Shown piece by piece: positions 33,870-43,680 of a DNA stretch of 64,000 nt. The notes beneath the pieces were generated by a model, which saw only the letters and a program-made list of their open reading frames with translations, was not told the DNA's origin and ran no database searches. Origin of the DNA: Zingiber officinale. Its lineage: Eukaryota; Streptophyta; Magnoliopsida; Zingiberales; Zingiberaceae. Positions within the stretch are counted from its first letter, which is position 1. Every line of letters starts with the position of its first letter. The stretch is taken from positions 38,178,063 through 38,242,062 of the forward strand of contig NC_056002.1 in the NCBI RefSeq assembly GCF_018446385.1, given 5' to 3'. Position numbers and translations under genes: made by a program.

Positions 33870-34012
33870 ACGTAGGCCAGACTTTTGACCTCTACGTAGG
33901 TCGAACTTTTGACCACCACATAAGCTTGACTTCTCACCGCCACATGAGCTTGACTTTTGACTGCCTCGTGGGATTGACTTCTGACCGCCCTGAGGGCTTG
34001 ACTTCCTACCAC
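33870..34012. repeat. ~30-bp repeat GCTTGACTTTTGACCGCC
   Basis: Five or so imperfect copies of (G)(C/T)(T/C)TGACTT(T/C)TGACC-GCC-ACATGAG, for example at about 33886, 33916, 33946, 33976 and 34006. It sits next to the outer end of the Tat LTR. Confidence 0.7.
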
Positions 34013-34087
34013 ATCCGCTGTCCAACCCCACTATCATGCACCGTATTAACATCCTTCCAAAGAACATCATTCCCATTAGATAAAACA

Positions 34088-34401
34088 TAAGAGTAAGGAA
34101 TAGAGGGAGTTTAATGAATAATCAGTCGAAGTCCTCAGAGATAGAGGATAAGGGGTTTGGTCGTCCACAAGAATCATCTCTTAGAGAGCATAAGCTTTAA
34201 CTTAGATTCATCCAGTGATAAATGTATAAGGATCCAAAGTTTTTTATAATTATTTTTGATAATTTTCAATCTTTGATAATTTTAATTTTTTTTGTTTGGT
34301 ATTTTAGATATTTTGGGTAATTCCGATTTTTTATATATTTTTTTAGATTTTTGAATTTCTTTAAGAATTTTAAGATAACGAGTCTCTTAATATTTTTTAC
34401 G

Positions 34402-34432
<31 letters not shown>

Positions 34433-34852
34433 ATCCTAAGGATTAAGATTTATATATTATGATTTCTTTCCTTTATTTGGATCTTAGAGATTAGAGTCTG
34501 TAAATAATTATTTAGTTGATGTTTAAAAGAAGTTTTTGGTTTTAATAATAATTTTCTACTGTGTCATTTATTTTCTTATTTTGTGGTACTCTTTTGAATT
34601 AACAAATTCTATAAAATTATTTCCTACAATATTCACAGTTGAATAAATAGAATCAATACAATTTATAAAGATAATTTGATGATTAAAAGAAGTTTTTGGT
34701 TTTAATAATAATTTTTAGTAGTGTCATTTATTTCTCTATTTCTTGATATTCTTTCGAATCAACAAGTTTTAGAAAATTATTTCCGGCATTCATAGACGAA
34801 TCAACAAAATCAATACAACTTGCAAGATAATCACTATCTCATCTAGCGTTTG
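34088..34852 (+). mobile_element. AT-rich LTR remnant of another gypsy element
   Basis: T/A-rich sequence with a (CTT)n run at about 34402-34430 and two diverged copies of a 160-bp block (AAGAAGTTTTTGGTTTTAAT at about 34528 and 34687). It ends at a primer-type motif (34853). A diverged relative occurs at about 59270-59460. LTR boundaries are not resolvable. Confidence 0.45.
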
Positions 34853-34868
34853 TTGGTATCAGAGCTCT
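34853..34868 (+). other. Primer-binding site (initiator-Met type)
   Basis: TTGGTATCAGAGCTCT, 26 bp before an ATG that opens a gag-like reading, so the retroelement here is on the plus strand. Confidence 0.6.
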
Positions 34869-34878
34869 CCTAGATCCC

Positions 34879-35320
34879 ATGGATGGCCATCGTTGTTGTA
34901 ATCTAGGTCGTGATAGGGTTTCGGCTGAGGAAACCTTATACCGTAGTCGTAACACCCAAGATAAGATTCAATATCTACAAAGACAAGTCACAAAATTATC
35001 CCAAAGTCTAGTGGTGTAAGATCATAAAGATCGTAAGTTCCTTTATTCTCCTTTTGAAAAATCCTTAATTTCCAATAGAGAAGAGATGACAATGCGCAAG
35101 TATGATTTTGAGAGAACACTAGTTCCCCAACGTCTTTACGTCCTTTCCTCATACGGTGGTGGAGACAACTATAAGGATGCAGACTTTGACAATATCCAGT
35201 ATGATTAGTCAGACTCTCTTGATCATCCGATCGTAGGAGATGGTGGAGACGACAACGAGATTGAACCGTTGGACACCTTTATGGAGGGAATCCCAGAAGG
35301 AAATTTTTATTATAATTAAA
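34879..35320 (+). pseudogene. N-terminal gag remnant of a gypsy-type element
   Basis: Frame from ATG 34879: MDGHRCCNLGRDRVSAEETL, then QYLQRQVTKLSQSL, a combination typical of the N-terminus of some plant Ty3/gypsy gag proteins. It has in-frame stops at about 35017 (TAA) and 35206 (TAG), and an acidic tail (GDDNEIEPLDTF) before the TAA near 35318. No gag core or pol follows. Confidence 0.5.
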
Positions 35321-35382
35321 ATATGGATGATAAAATTGAGATGTCCGATAATGATTCGAGGTGTATGTTGCTACCAAAGTAT

Positions 35383-35876
35383 AGGGGTGTAAATGAACCA
35401 AGCCGCTCGTGAGCTATTCGAAACTCGATTCGATAAAAGCTCGTTTGAGCTCTTTTAATGAGACTCATTAAGATAAACAAACCAAGCTCAAGCTTCACAC
35501 CACGCAGCTCGTTAGTTCATGAACGTGTTCGTTAAGCTCATGAATCAACTTTTAAATAAAAAAAATAATAGTTTTGATATTGAATTTATAGATTTTACAC
35601 CTTATTTATGAAAAATATAGACAAATATATTCAATTTATTTATTAGAATAAAATTATAAATTTTAATAAGAATATTATAATTTTCTCTACATATATAATT
35701 TAATTTTTAATGAATATTTAAATTTATATTTATTAAGCTCGTTTAGGCTCAATAAAAATTCAAATAAGCTCGTGAGCCATGAATATATTCATTAAATAAA
35801 ATTCGAACTCGACTCAATTATAAATGAACCAAAGTCAAACATTCAAGAGCTCGGCTCGACTCTATTACACCGCTAA
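35383..35876. repeat. Dispersed ~490-bp repeat with imperfect inverted ends
   Basis: Left end AGGGGTGTAAATGAACCAAG and right end ...CGACTCTATTACACCGCT; the right end reversed reads AGCGGTGTAATAGAGTCGAG, an imperfect match. Both ends carry GAGC/GCTCG-rich sequence (GCTCGTGAGC; GAGCTCGGCTCG). This kind of sequence is abundant in plant genomes and is often a non-autonomous DNA transposon. No clear target duplication was seen. Confidence 0.4.
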
Positions 35877-36257
35877 AGGATGATAGGCTATGACTTAGAT
35901 GATAATACGATGGATCAACCTGACATGGACAGAGGACAAGATTGGTGCTCCGATCAGGAACCCTACTCAAAAATGTACCCCCTTTGTTTCTTGTTGTTCA
36001 GCCGCAGTTGACTCTCTATAGCTTTCTTTTCCTATGGTCTCCCTCGTTTGCCACTTGAGAACACGGGGTCGAACCGTGAGGCTGTCGGGGTGTAAATCCC
36101 CGGATCTTGTGCATTTCACTCCACCCACCACTTGTTTGCTCGGTTGTCGTGATTTATCTCCCTCGTGATGGCCTGGGGTCGGGTGCTGCAAGGGCGCTAG
36201 GGCGAGCAATTTCACCTTTGCCACTTTTCCTATGATCTCCACCATCCTTCCTGCCCG
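35877..36257. other. Unassigned sequence upstream of the gene fragment
   Basis: Moderately GC-rich, with no convincing gene. It directly precedes the FRIGIDA-like fragment and may be its former 5' flank. A minus-strand open frame exists here (36245-35967), but its composition gives no support. Confidence 0.3.
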
Positions 36258-36723
36258 ATGGCCACCGCCATGATTGAGAAGGAGATCGCAGCGATCCCGG
36301 AGAAGAGGAAGAAACTACCAAGCGTGTTTGAGGCCCTTCGGACCCAATTCTCCTCCTTTTCATTCCCCATTTTCGTTCTCGATTGGAAAGACATCGACGC
36401 CTACATCTCCTCCATCAAGGACACTCTCCGCCAAGACTTCGAAGCCCTTCGAGCCAAGGAGTGCACCGAGTCCAAGGACATAGCCTATGACACTGCTCTC
36501 TACGCTCACGTCTACCGGGCTTGCCCGGCCTCCTCCGCCGCTATATTGGTTTTCTCCTCGCCAACCTCTTCCTGCAATTGGTTGTCATCTCTTCCCTCTC
36601 CTCTGATGCCTCCGACGATCAGGCTCTGCAGGTGATTGTCGAAATGCACATGAGAATTGGAGATCATTGTTCACCCGTGCTTGAGCCCAGAGTTTGTTGG
36701 TTGGTTGTTGTTGGTGTCGTTCT
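36258..36723 (+). pseudogene. FRIGIDA-like gene fragment
   Basis: Frame from ATG 36258: an N-terminal helix (MIEKEIAAIPEKRKKLPSVF), then FEALRTQFSSF and LDWKDIDAYISSIKDTLRQD, resembling the opening of FRIGIDA-like proteins, in which a helix precedes a W-x-D-[IL]-D..[IF]SS[IL] motif. After about residue 95 the frame changes and the match is lost. Everything beyond is cut by the retroelement at 36724. FRIGIDA-like proteins act with chromatin regulators of flowering time and stress; this piece would make none. The match is from memory of the family pattern. Confidence 0.4.
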
Positions 36724-37774
36724 TGTTGGTGCGGTTAGCACTAACGATTTAACCCAGGTTTTGATGAATGACAAATCAGGTTAAGTTAGTATGTTGTTGT
36801 CTAACACTCTGATCGAGTGTGCAGGAGAAGTCCAGACAGGTCGACGGGCTGACCGGATGTCTGGCACGAAGCCCAGCTAGGTCGACGGGCTGACTGGATA
36901 GCTGGCGAGAAGTCCAAGCGGGTCGACGGGCTGACCGGACGCTTGGCGAGAAGTCCAGCTAGGTCGATGGGCTGACCGGATAGCTGGCGAGAAGTCCAGA
37001 CGGGTCGAAGGGCTGACCGGACGTTTGGCAGGTAAGTGGGGTAAGTCACTGGAGGGGAGTGACTGCGAGGACGCGTTCCCGGGAAGGGAACATTAGGCGT
37101 CGATCCGGCTTAGATCCATTTCGGATATCTAAGTCGAGATCGTGACTAGATTCCGGTCTCGGAAAGACGGAATCTAAGTCATACTTTTTCATGTCAAACT
37201 CATGAATTGTGCTAACACTTTGTTTTGCAGGAAATTTATTATACTTGCCTCGGACTAACCTTGTCTTGCAGGAGAATGACCTGTTCTGGAGAAAGGTGGT
37301 CCGGGCGCCCGGGAGGCAAGTTTTATCCCGATTGCGCATCGCCACGTGGAGCTCACTGGTTGGACCTGCCACGTCTCACCAGGGCACCTGGAAGGGATCC
37401 GGGGTGCCCTGAGCTTCATATAAAAGAAGGGGCAAGGGTAGAGCTTCCATATGAACTTAGAATCCAAGATCTGCTGCTCTGTGCTCTTGCGACGCCACGA
37501 AAAGCTCTCCGACTCAGTGCTGGTTTTGTTTTAATTCTATTGTCGGTATTTTCTTTATCTGTCAATTCTTGTACTTAACTCTGTAATATTCGAATTGATA
37601 GTGATTGCCCAACTAAAGTACTCACGGAGTACGGGCCTTTGAGTAGGAGTCGTCACAGGCTCCGAACGAAGTAAAATTCATTGTGTCCAATATTTATTCC
37701 GCTGCGTTTACACTCGTTATTTTTCGAATCGATATTCACCCCCCCCCCCTCTATCGACGTTTCACGATCCAACA
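36724..37774 (+). mobile_element. 5' LTR of the non-autonomous element
   Basis: TGTTGGTGCGG to CCAACA. Its U3 carries the five-unit hairpin array (36832-37028). A TATA box (CATATAAAAG, 37417-37426) lies about 390 bp downstream of the array. The 3' LTR has an extra ~44 bp of repeated GGATCCGGGCGCCCGGA-type sequence near 42700-42760. Confidence 0.88.
36832..37028. repeat. Five 41-bp units, each a hairpin with covarying arms (5' LTR)
   Basis: Units at 36832, 36873, 36914, 36955 and 36996, spacing exactly 41 bp. Each 33-bp core has 7-bp outer arms around GGTC-(8 nt)-GACC-GGA. Outer arm pairs: CCAGACA/TGTCTGG, CCAGCTA/TAGCTGG, CCAAGCG/CGCTTGG, CCAGCTA/TAGCTGG, CCAGACG/CGTTTGG. Arms differ between units but stay complementary within each; the last has one G-T pair. 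Units are joined by 8-nt linkers such as CGAGAAGT. Confidence 0.95.
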
Positions 37775-37776
37775 AG

Positions 37777-37789
37777 TGGTATCAGAGCA
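37777..37789 (+). other. Primer-binding site of the non-autonomous element
   Basis: TGGTATCAGAGCA, initiator-Met tRNA type, 2 bp inside the 5' LTR. Confidence 0.9.
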
Positions 37790-38029
37790 GGTACCGCTCT
37801 GATTTGGTGCAACCACCAATCAGACAGGGGGTGAAAATTTTTTTACGCCTAATTCTAAACTGATATTATTATTATTAATCTGGGAAGTTTTTTTTCCTTT
37901 TTCTTTCCTCCGTTGCAATTAAATCCATATTGGTGTAACACTAATTTAGATATTCTTATTATCTTTCCCGCACTGCTAATCCAAGACCAAGTCTTGGGAT
38001 TTTTTGTTTATTTCTCTTGTCGGGAAATT

Positions 38030-39120
38030 ATGACTCTTCTAGAAGGACGAAACCCCTGCGAACCACCACCATACGATCATGAAGACTTCAACTACTGGAA
38101 GCGATTAATGGAATGCTTCTTAGGAAGCGTAGACATCGATTATATGCAAATTTTGAGGAACCTTCTCAAAACTCAGAACTGAACAAAAAGGTAAGTAACA
38201 TTATTTGTAATGTTTTACCTAACAATATTTTATGCAAATTAGAAAAGTACAAGAATGCATATGAGCTGTGGACCCAGTTGATCAAGCTTCACGAGACGCC
38301 GATGGAGCTAGAAGATCAAGTTAAAGTCAAATATGGACTCGAGTCAAATCCAACAGAGAAGCCTACTGAATTAGGGGTTGCGCTCAAGGTTAGTAATATT
38401 TACCAAAATACCCTTGCTAATAGTAGTTTAAATAATCAGCATGATGATAGGTATGAAATTAGTCCAAGTATGGTGCATGATAATCTAGATTCAAAATCAC
38501 AAAATAATCTAGACTCTGATCAAGTCAATCAAGACTCTGATCAATTTGGCATCAACCTTAACTTGGTCAAACAGAACAATGACCAAATCAATTCAAATAA
38601 TTTAATCAATTCAGAAAATTTAAAACTAGGTGAGCATTTAGACATAAATAAGTCAAACATTAAAATAAATTTGAATTTAAATGCTAAAACTGAGAAAATG
38701 GGAAAAATCAATAAATACCTTGATAAAATATTTAGTAATCAAGATAAAATCAGTCTAGAAAATGCTATCCAAAACCAAGATAATTTAATTAATAAAAAGT
38801 TAAACTTTAAAGATAAAACTAATCTAATAAATTCAATTAACCATATCAATTTAAAAGGCAAAGAAAATGTAAGGATAAAATCAAACACTTTGATAAAATC
38901 CAAACGGAATTTAACAAACTTAAAATTAAATGTTAAAGATAACATATTAAACAAAAATAATCTAGAAATTTCAAAATTAACAATTAATAAAAAGCTATTA
39001 AAGAAAAATAATTCAATTAACCCAATAAAATTGAAATTGAAAGAACATTCAAATATTAAATACACTCTCTTAAAGAAAGATAATTTGACCAATTTAATTA
39101 ATTCAAAATTAAAAACTTAA
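38030..39120 (+). pseudogene. Copia-type gag remnant with Asn/Lys-rich tail
   Basis: ATG at 38030 opens MTLLEGRNPCEPPPYDHEDF and NYWKRLMECFLGSVD, the N-terminus of a Copia (UBN2-type) gag. A frameshift near 38115-38180 moves the rest (NKKVSNIICNVLPNNILCKL, then YELWTQLIKLHETP) to another frame, which stays open to 39120. That long tail is almost entirely Asn, Lys, Leu, Ile and Ser, reflects A/T-rich DNA, and has no zinc knuckle. As in the gag-only element at 21454, pol is absent. Confidence 0.7.
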
Positions 39121-39714
39121 ATTTAAATTACAAATTAAACATTAAAACTTAACTAAAACCAACTCTAATTATACAAAAATCTTAAATTAAAGACCAATGA
39201 TTCAGGGGAGGCTCCAGAATAGCTGGCACCTCCAAAACTAACTTACCCGACAGGGTAACCTAAACAAACTAACCCGGCAGGGTGATTAGGATTAGTTAAA
39301 AAGAGACCACGTCTAACTTGAATCCTGGTACTGGTGAAGTTTTTGGATGATAGTACATTAGGGAAGCTTGGGCATCGCATGTCTAGAAAGATATGGCTTC
39401 GATCTGGTGCATTTGGCCAAGTGGAACTGACCAAAGCTACCCTTAAATGGATCCTAACTAGTTAGACCAAGGTTTAGTACTAAGCTCCGTGGATAGGACT
39501 ATTCGGAAAACCTCGAAAGGTTGGTTACTTCTAATGATGTCCAAGTGACTCACCAAGCTTAGAAGTTTATCCGAAAAATGTCTATTTGTTGAGACCAAAG
39601 CTAAACCTGAATCTAACACAAGTTAAACCAAACTCTATAATTAAATCTAATTCATCTCACAAAATTATAGGATTTCTTGATTGAAAACTTAGATCAGGTG
39701 AGATGACTAAGGAT

Positions 39715-40030
39715 CAAAACTAAATATCGAATTAAATTAATTAAATTAAAATTCAAATTAAATTAATTAAATTAAATTTCGAATTAAATTAATTAAATTA
39801 AATTTCGAATTAAATTAATTAAATTAATTAAATTAAATTTCGAATTAAGTTAATTAAATTAAATTTCAAATTAAGTTAATTAAATTAAATTTCAAATTAA
39901 GTTAATTAAATTAAATTTCGAATCAAATTAATTAAATTAAATTTATAATTAAGTTAATTAAATTAAATTTCAAATTAAGTTAATTAAATTAAATTTCGAA
40001 CTAAATTAATTAAATTAAATTTCGAATTAA
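39715..40030. repeat. ~26-bp A/T tandem array
   Basis: Repeats of AAATTTCGAATTAAATTAAT with TTAATTAAATT joints, about a dozen imperfect copies, inside the non-autonomous element. Confidence 0.8.
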
Positions 40031-40059
40031 ATAACTAACAAGAACTACGATTAATTTAT

Positions 40060-40460
40060 GTTAAATTTTAAATTAACTTTAAAAATTATTTTAAAATTAA
40101 ATTAACATTAAAAATTACATTAAAAATTAAATTAACTTTAAAAATTATTTTAAAATTAAATTAACTTTAAAAATTATTTTAAAATTAAATTAACTTTAAA
40201 AATTATTTTAAAAATTAAGTTTACTTTAAAAATTATTTTAAAACTAAATTAATTTAAATATATATATATATATATATATTTTAAAATTAAATTAGCTTTA
40301 AAAAAAATATTTTAAAATTAAATTAACTTTAAAAATTATTTTAAAATTAAATTAACTTTAAAAATTATTTTAAAATTAAATTAACTTTAAAAAAAAATTA
40401 TTTTAAAATTAAATTAATTTTTAAAATTATTTTAAAAATTAATTTAACTTTAAAAATTAT
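40060..40460. repeat. ~29-bp A/T tandem array with (TA)n
   Basis: Repeats of TTAACTTTAAAAATTATTTT, about a dozen copies, interrupted by a (TA)n tract at about 40258-40280. Confidence 0.8.
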
Positions 40461-42102
40461 TTTAAACTTAAAAATATTTTAAAAATTTTATATTAAACTT
40501 AAAAATTTAACTTTAAAAATTTTATTCTAAACTTAAAAATTATTTTCAAAATTCTTTCAAAACTATTTTAAAAATCGTTTAAAAACTATTTTTTTTAACT
40601 ATTTTAAAAATTCTTTTATTATTTTAAAAATTATTTCTAAATTATTAAAAAAAATCTAGTTAAAAATTATTTTAATACTAAGGCACTTAAATTACTTAAA
40701 ACTTAAATTTAAAACTTAAATTTAAGACTTAATATAACTTAGAATTAAAACTTTAAATTCATACCTAAGATAAAACTTAAAACTAAAAATTTTGACTTTA
40801 AACTTAATCAAGTAATTAATAAGTAAATAACTAGTTCTTTAAATCTAACCTTATTTGAGAACTAAGCTTGATTTGATTAGAACCTAAGTTTAACCTTATT
40901 AAAAATATTAAAATTACTCTAAGTCATTTTTTTAATCAACCTTTAAAATATTAATTATTTTTATTAAAACATAATTAAAGTTTGACTTAAATTGAACCTT
41001 ACTTAACCTTGTTTAATAACGAGTTTAACTTCAAATTACCACCAACTTTAAACTAAGTTAATCCAACTTAAAAGGAAGTAAATGAAAAGTTAAATTATAA
41101 TTAACACCTTCATCAATTAATACAAAATTTAGATTATAGCAAAATTTAATCAATAAATTATTAATATTGATCAATTATTGAATTAATAACAACTTATCTT
41201 ACTTAACATTACACTAAAGGTTAATTTATTTCAACTGAATCTAACATTAATTACGGTTAGTCAAATTTAAATGAACAATTTTATAAAGATAATTATACAA
41301 TCGCCTAAAACACTTAGGTACGAAAATATGTTACGGTTGTAAAATTTTATATTAAGGGGGAGTAATAAATAAGGAGGATTAATAAATTAAAGGAGTATCA
41401 AATTCAGGGGGAGGTTTATTTTTTAATTATCTCCTTAAGTGTTATTTTTTAATCTTCTCTTTAAAATCTCTCTAGAAAATTCTACCTCATTTAAAAAAAA
41501 AAATCTAGTTTGAATATTTTTAGAAAATATTTTCAACATTTTATGTTAGGTTCAGGGGGAGGAATTAATTAAAATTTTCCCTTTATTTTAAAATTTGTGT
41601 TTAAAAAATGTTTTCTTAAAAAAATTTTTAAACCTATTTTTGAAAACTAACACTTATAAAACTAAGTTGTTTTTAAAAAATTGGGTTTTACCTTTTATTG
41701 AAAATTGATTTTGAAAATTAGATTTAACTTAGTTTTGAAAATTGAATTTAAAAATCGAGTTCTTAAAATTTGATTTTACTTAATTTTTACAATTTGATTT
41801 GAAAGTTAAATTTTACTTTGTTATTGAAAATTGTGGAAATTAGATTTTTAAACTTTGACTTTAAAAACTATACTTGAAAAATTAGCTATCTTTCAAAATT
41901 ACAAAGTTATAAATCAGCTAACTCTTAACATTCCAAGCAGACTCTGTATTTATGCTTACTTAATTCATGCTTACTTTTGATGAATGCCAAAGGGGGAGGG
42001 TTAGGTGATTAAGTTAGCTAATCCAAACTGAAAATGCAAACTAACTTTAAAACCACATAAATGCATATGTTTTCACTAACTTAACCAGGTTGTCATTCCA
42101 TC
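40461..42102 (+). other. A/T-rich interior of the non-autonomous element
   Basis: No coding frame of note; the sequence is full of AAAATT/TTAAAA strings. Several GGGGGAG strings (about 41355, 41408, 41562, 41994) resemble extra polypurine tracts. The true tract lies at 42103-42116. Confidence 0.6.
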
Positions 42103-42116
42103 AAAAAGGGGGAGAT

Positions 42117-43211
42117 TGTTGGTGCGGTTAGCACTAACGATTTAACCCAGGTTTTGATGAATAACAAATCAGGTTAAGTTAGTATGTTGTTGTCTAACAC
42201 TCTGATCGAGTGTGCAGGAGAAGTCCAGACAGGTCGACGGGCTGACCGGATGTCTGGCATGAAGCCCAGCTAGGTCGACGGGCTGACCGGATAGCTAGCG
42301 AGAAGTCCAAGCGGGTCGACGGGCTGACCGGACGCTTGGCGAGAAGTCCAGCTAGGTCGATGGGCTGACCGGATAGCTGGCGAGAAGTCCAGACGGGTCG
42401 AATGGTTGACCGGACGTCTGGCAGGTAAGTGAGGTAAGTCACTGGGGGGGAGTGACTGCGAGGACACGTTCCCGGGAAGGGAACATTAGGCGTCGATCCG
42501 GCTTAGATCCATTTCGGATATCTAAGTCGAGATCGTGACTAGATTTCGGTCTCGGAAAGACGGAATCTAAGTCATACTTTTTCATGTCAAACTCATGAAC
42601 TGTGCTAACATTTTGTTTTGCAGGAAATTTATTATACTTGCCTCGGACTAACCTTGTCTTGCAGGAGAATGACTTGTTCTGGAGAAAGGTGGTCCGGGCG
42701 CCCGGAGGGGATCCGGACGCCCGGAGGTCCGGGCGCTCGGAAGGGATCCGGGCGCCCGGGAGGCAAGTTTTATCCCGATTGCGCGTCACCACGTGGAGCT
42801 CACTGGTTGGACCTGCCACGTCTCACCAGGGCACCTGGAAGGGATCCAGGGTGCCCTAAGCTTCATATAAAAGAAGAGGTAGAGCTTCCATATGAACTTA
42901 GAATCCAAGATCTGCTGCTCTGTGCTCTTGCGACGCCATGAAAAGCTCTCTGACTCAGTGATGGTTTTGTTTTAATTCTATTGTCGGTATTTTCTTTATC
43001 TGTCAATTCTTGTACTTAACTCTGTAATATTCGAATTGATAGTGATTACCCAACGAAAGTACTCACGGAGTACAGGCCTTCGAGTAGGAGTCGTCACAGG
43101 CTCCGAACGAAGTAAAATTCATTGTGTCCAATATTTATTCTGCTGCGTTTATACTCGTTGTTTTTCGAATCGATATTCACCCCCCCTCTATCGACGTTTC
43201 ACGATCCAACA
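42117..43211 (+). mobile_element. 3' LTR of the non-autonomous element
   Basis: 1095 bp. It contains the same five-unit array (starts 42225, 42266, 42307, 42348, 42389; core ends 42421). Unit 5 here has perfect arms (CCAGACG/CGTCTGG), while unit 2 has one mismatch (TAGCTAG). A local expansion (about 42702-42760) holds several copies of CGGGCGCCCGGA-like palindromes. TATA box at about 42863-42872. Confidence 0.88.
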
Positions 43212-43345
43212 GTTCCAACTACTCTAACTTCGTGTTGTTGTTCTACTACGACTCTGCTACACCTGACTATTAGGGTGCTAGCTTTGGTGGTGTTGAGGAT
43301 TCACTTCTCCAATTCTACAACAAATTTCAACAATAAGAAAGTGCC

Positions 43346-43465
43346 ATGGCAGTGTTCAAGAGAGCAATCTCAGTCTCAAGGAATGCAGGTTCATGGATGA
43401 ACATGATCACTAGGTACTACGGACAGTGGCAGTTCAGGGAGGCCATCTACCTCTTTAGGAGATGG
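43346..43465 (+). pseudogene. PPR-like gene fragment
   Basis: Short frame with SRNAGSWMNMITRYY...QFREAIYLFRRW, which resembles one pentatricopeptide repeat (W-N-x-M-I-x-x-Y...G-x-x-x-E-A-[IL]-x-L-F-x-x-M). It is one repeat only, so the call is weak. It lies between the retroelement end at 43211 and the INO80-like piece. Confidence 0.3.
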
Positions 43466-43570
43466 AGAAGATAGGGAAAGTTTGGGCTAATATGGCTAGA
43501 AGAGATATTCCAATACATCATAAGATATTTACAAGTTTCCGCAAGAAACAAATTGCAAATGGAAAATCGT
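43462..43570 (+). pseudogene. INO80-like fragment (DBINO region)
   Basis: Frame 43462-43656 begins KIGKVWANMARRDIPIHHKI followed by FTSFRKKQ. This matches my memory of the plant INO80 chromatin-remodelling ATPase at the start of its DNA-binding (DBINO) domain: KxWxNIARRDIPKHH..F..F.KKQ. The rest of the frame (to 43656) does not continue the domain. It is an exon-sized piece without the ATPase. Two or three unrelated gene fragments within about 900 bp, once the retroelement is removed, suggest capture by a transposon. Confidence 0.45.
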
Positions 43571-43680
43571 TTGTTCAAGTAGAGGAAGTTCTTGTTGGAC
43601 ACAAACAATCTAATGTTGGAGATTTGCAGGTATTAGTTGAATTTAAGATACACTGAATTAAATTCAATTTACAGTTGAAA

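Larger units (their letters stand above)
32120..34087 (-). mobile_element. Tat-element 5' LTR
   Basis: Begins TGATCCTG beside the primer site. A TATA box on the minus strand (about 32457-32468, CATATAAAAAGG) precedes the R/U5 part. The right-hand two thirds (U3) is filled by the 77-bp array and a shorter ~30-bp array. The outer end near 34087 is a guess (TAAAACA); the matching 3' LTR was not found to the left, so the element is probably truncated or rearranged there. Confidence 0.6.
36724..43211 (+). mobile_element. Large non-autonomous LTR element with gag remnant and covarying hairpins in its LTRs
   Basis: LTRs 36724-37774 (1051 bp) and 42117-43211 (1095 bp), both TGTTGG...CCAACA. Primer site at 37777; polypurine tract AAAAAGGGGGAGAT at 42103-42116. 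Flanks GTTCT and GTTCC are a near-perfect 5-bp duplication. The interior (4.3 kb) has a frameshifted Copia-type gag start and then only A/T-rich tandem sequence, with no protease, integrase, RT or RNase H. It is between TR-GAG and LARD in type. Confidence 0.9.

Noticed and set aside
33794..34090. Overlapping open frames with DFYxxxT units
   Set aside because: Generated by the ~30-bp array at the Tat LTR end.
35967..36245. 92-codon minus-strand frame next to the FRIGIDA-like fragment
   Set aside because: No motif and no start context; it overlaps the probable 5' flank of the fragment.
38739..39092. 117-codon hydrophobic minus-strand frame resembling a membrane protein
   Set aside because: It is the reverse of the Asn/Lys-rich gag tail; A/T-rich DNA gives Phe/Leu/Ile runs on the opposite strand.
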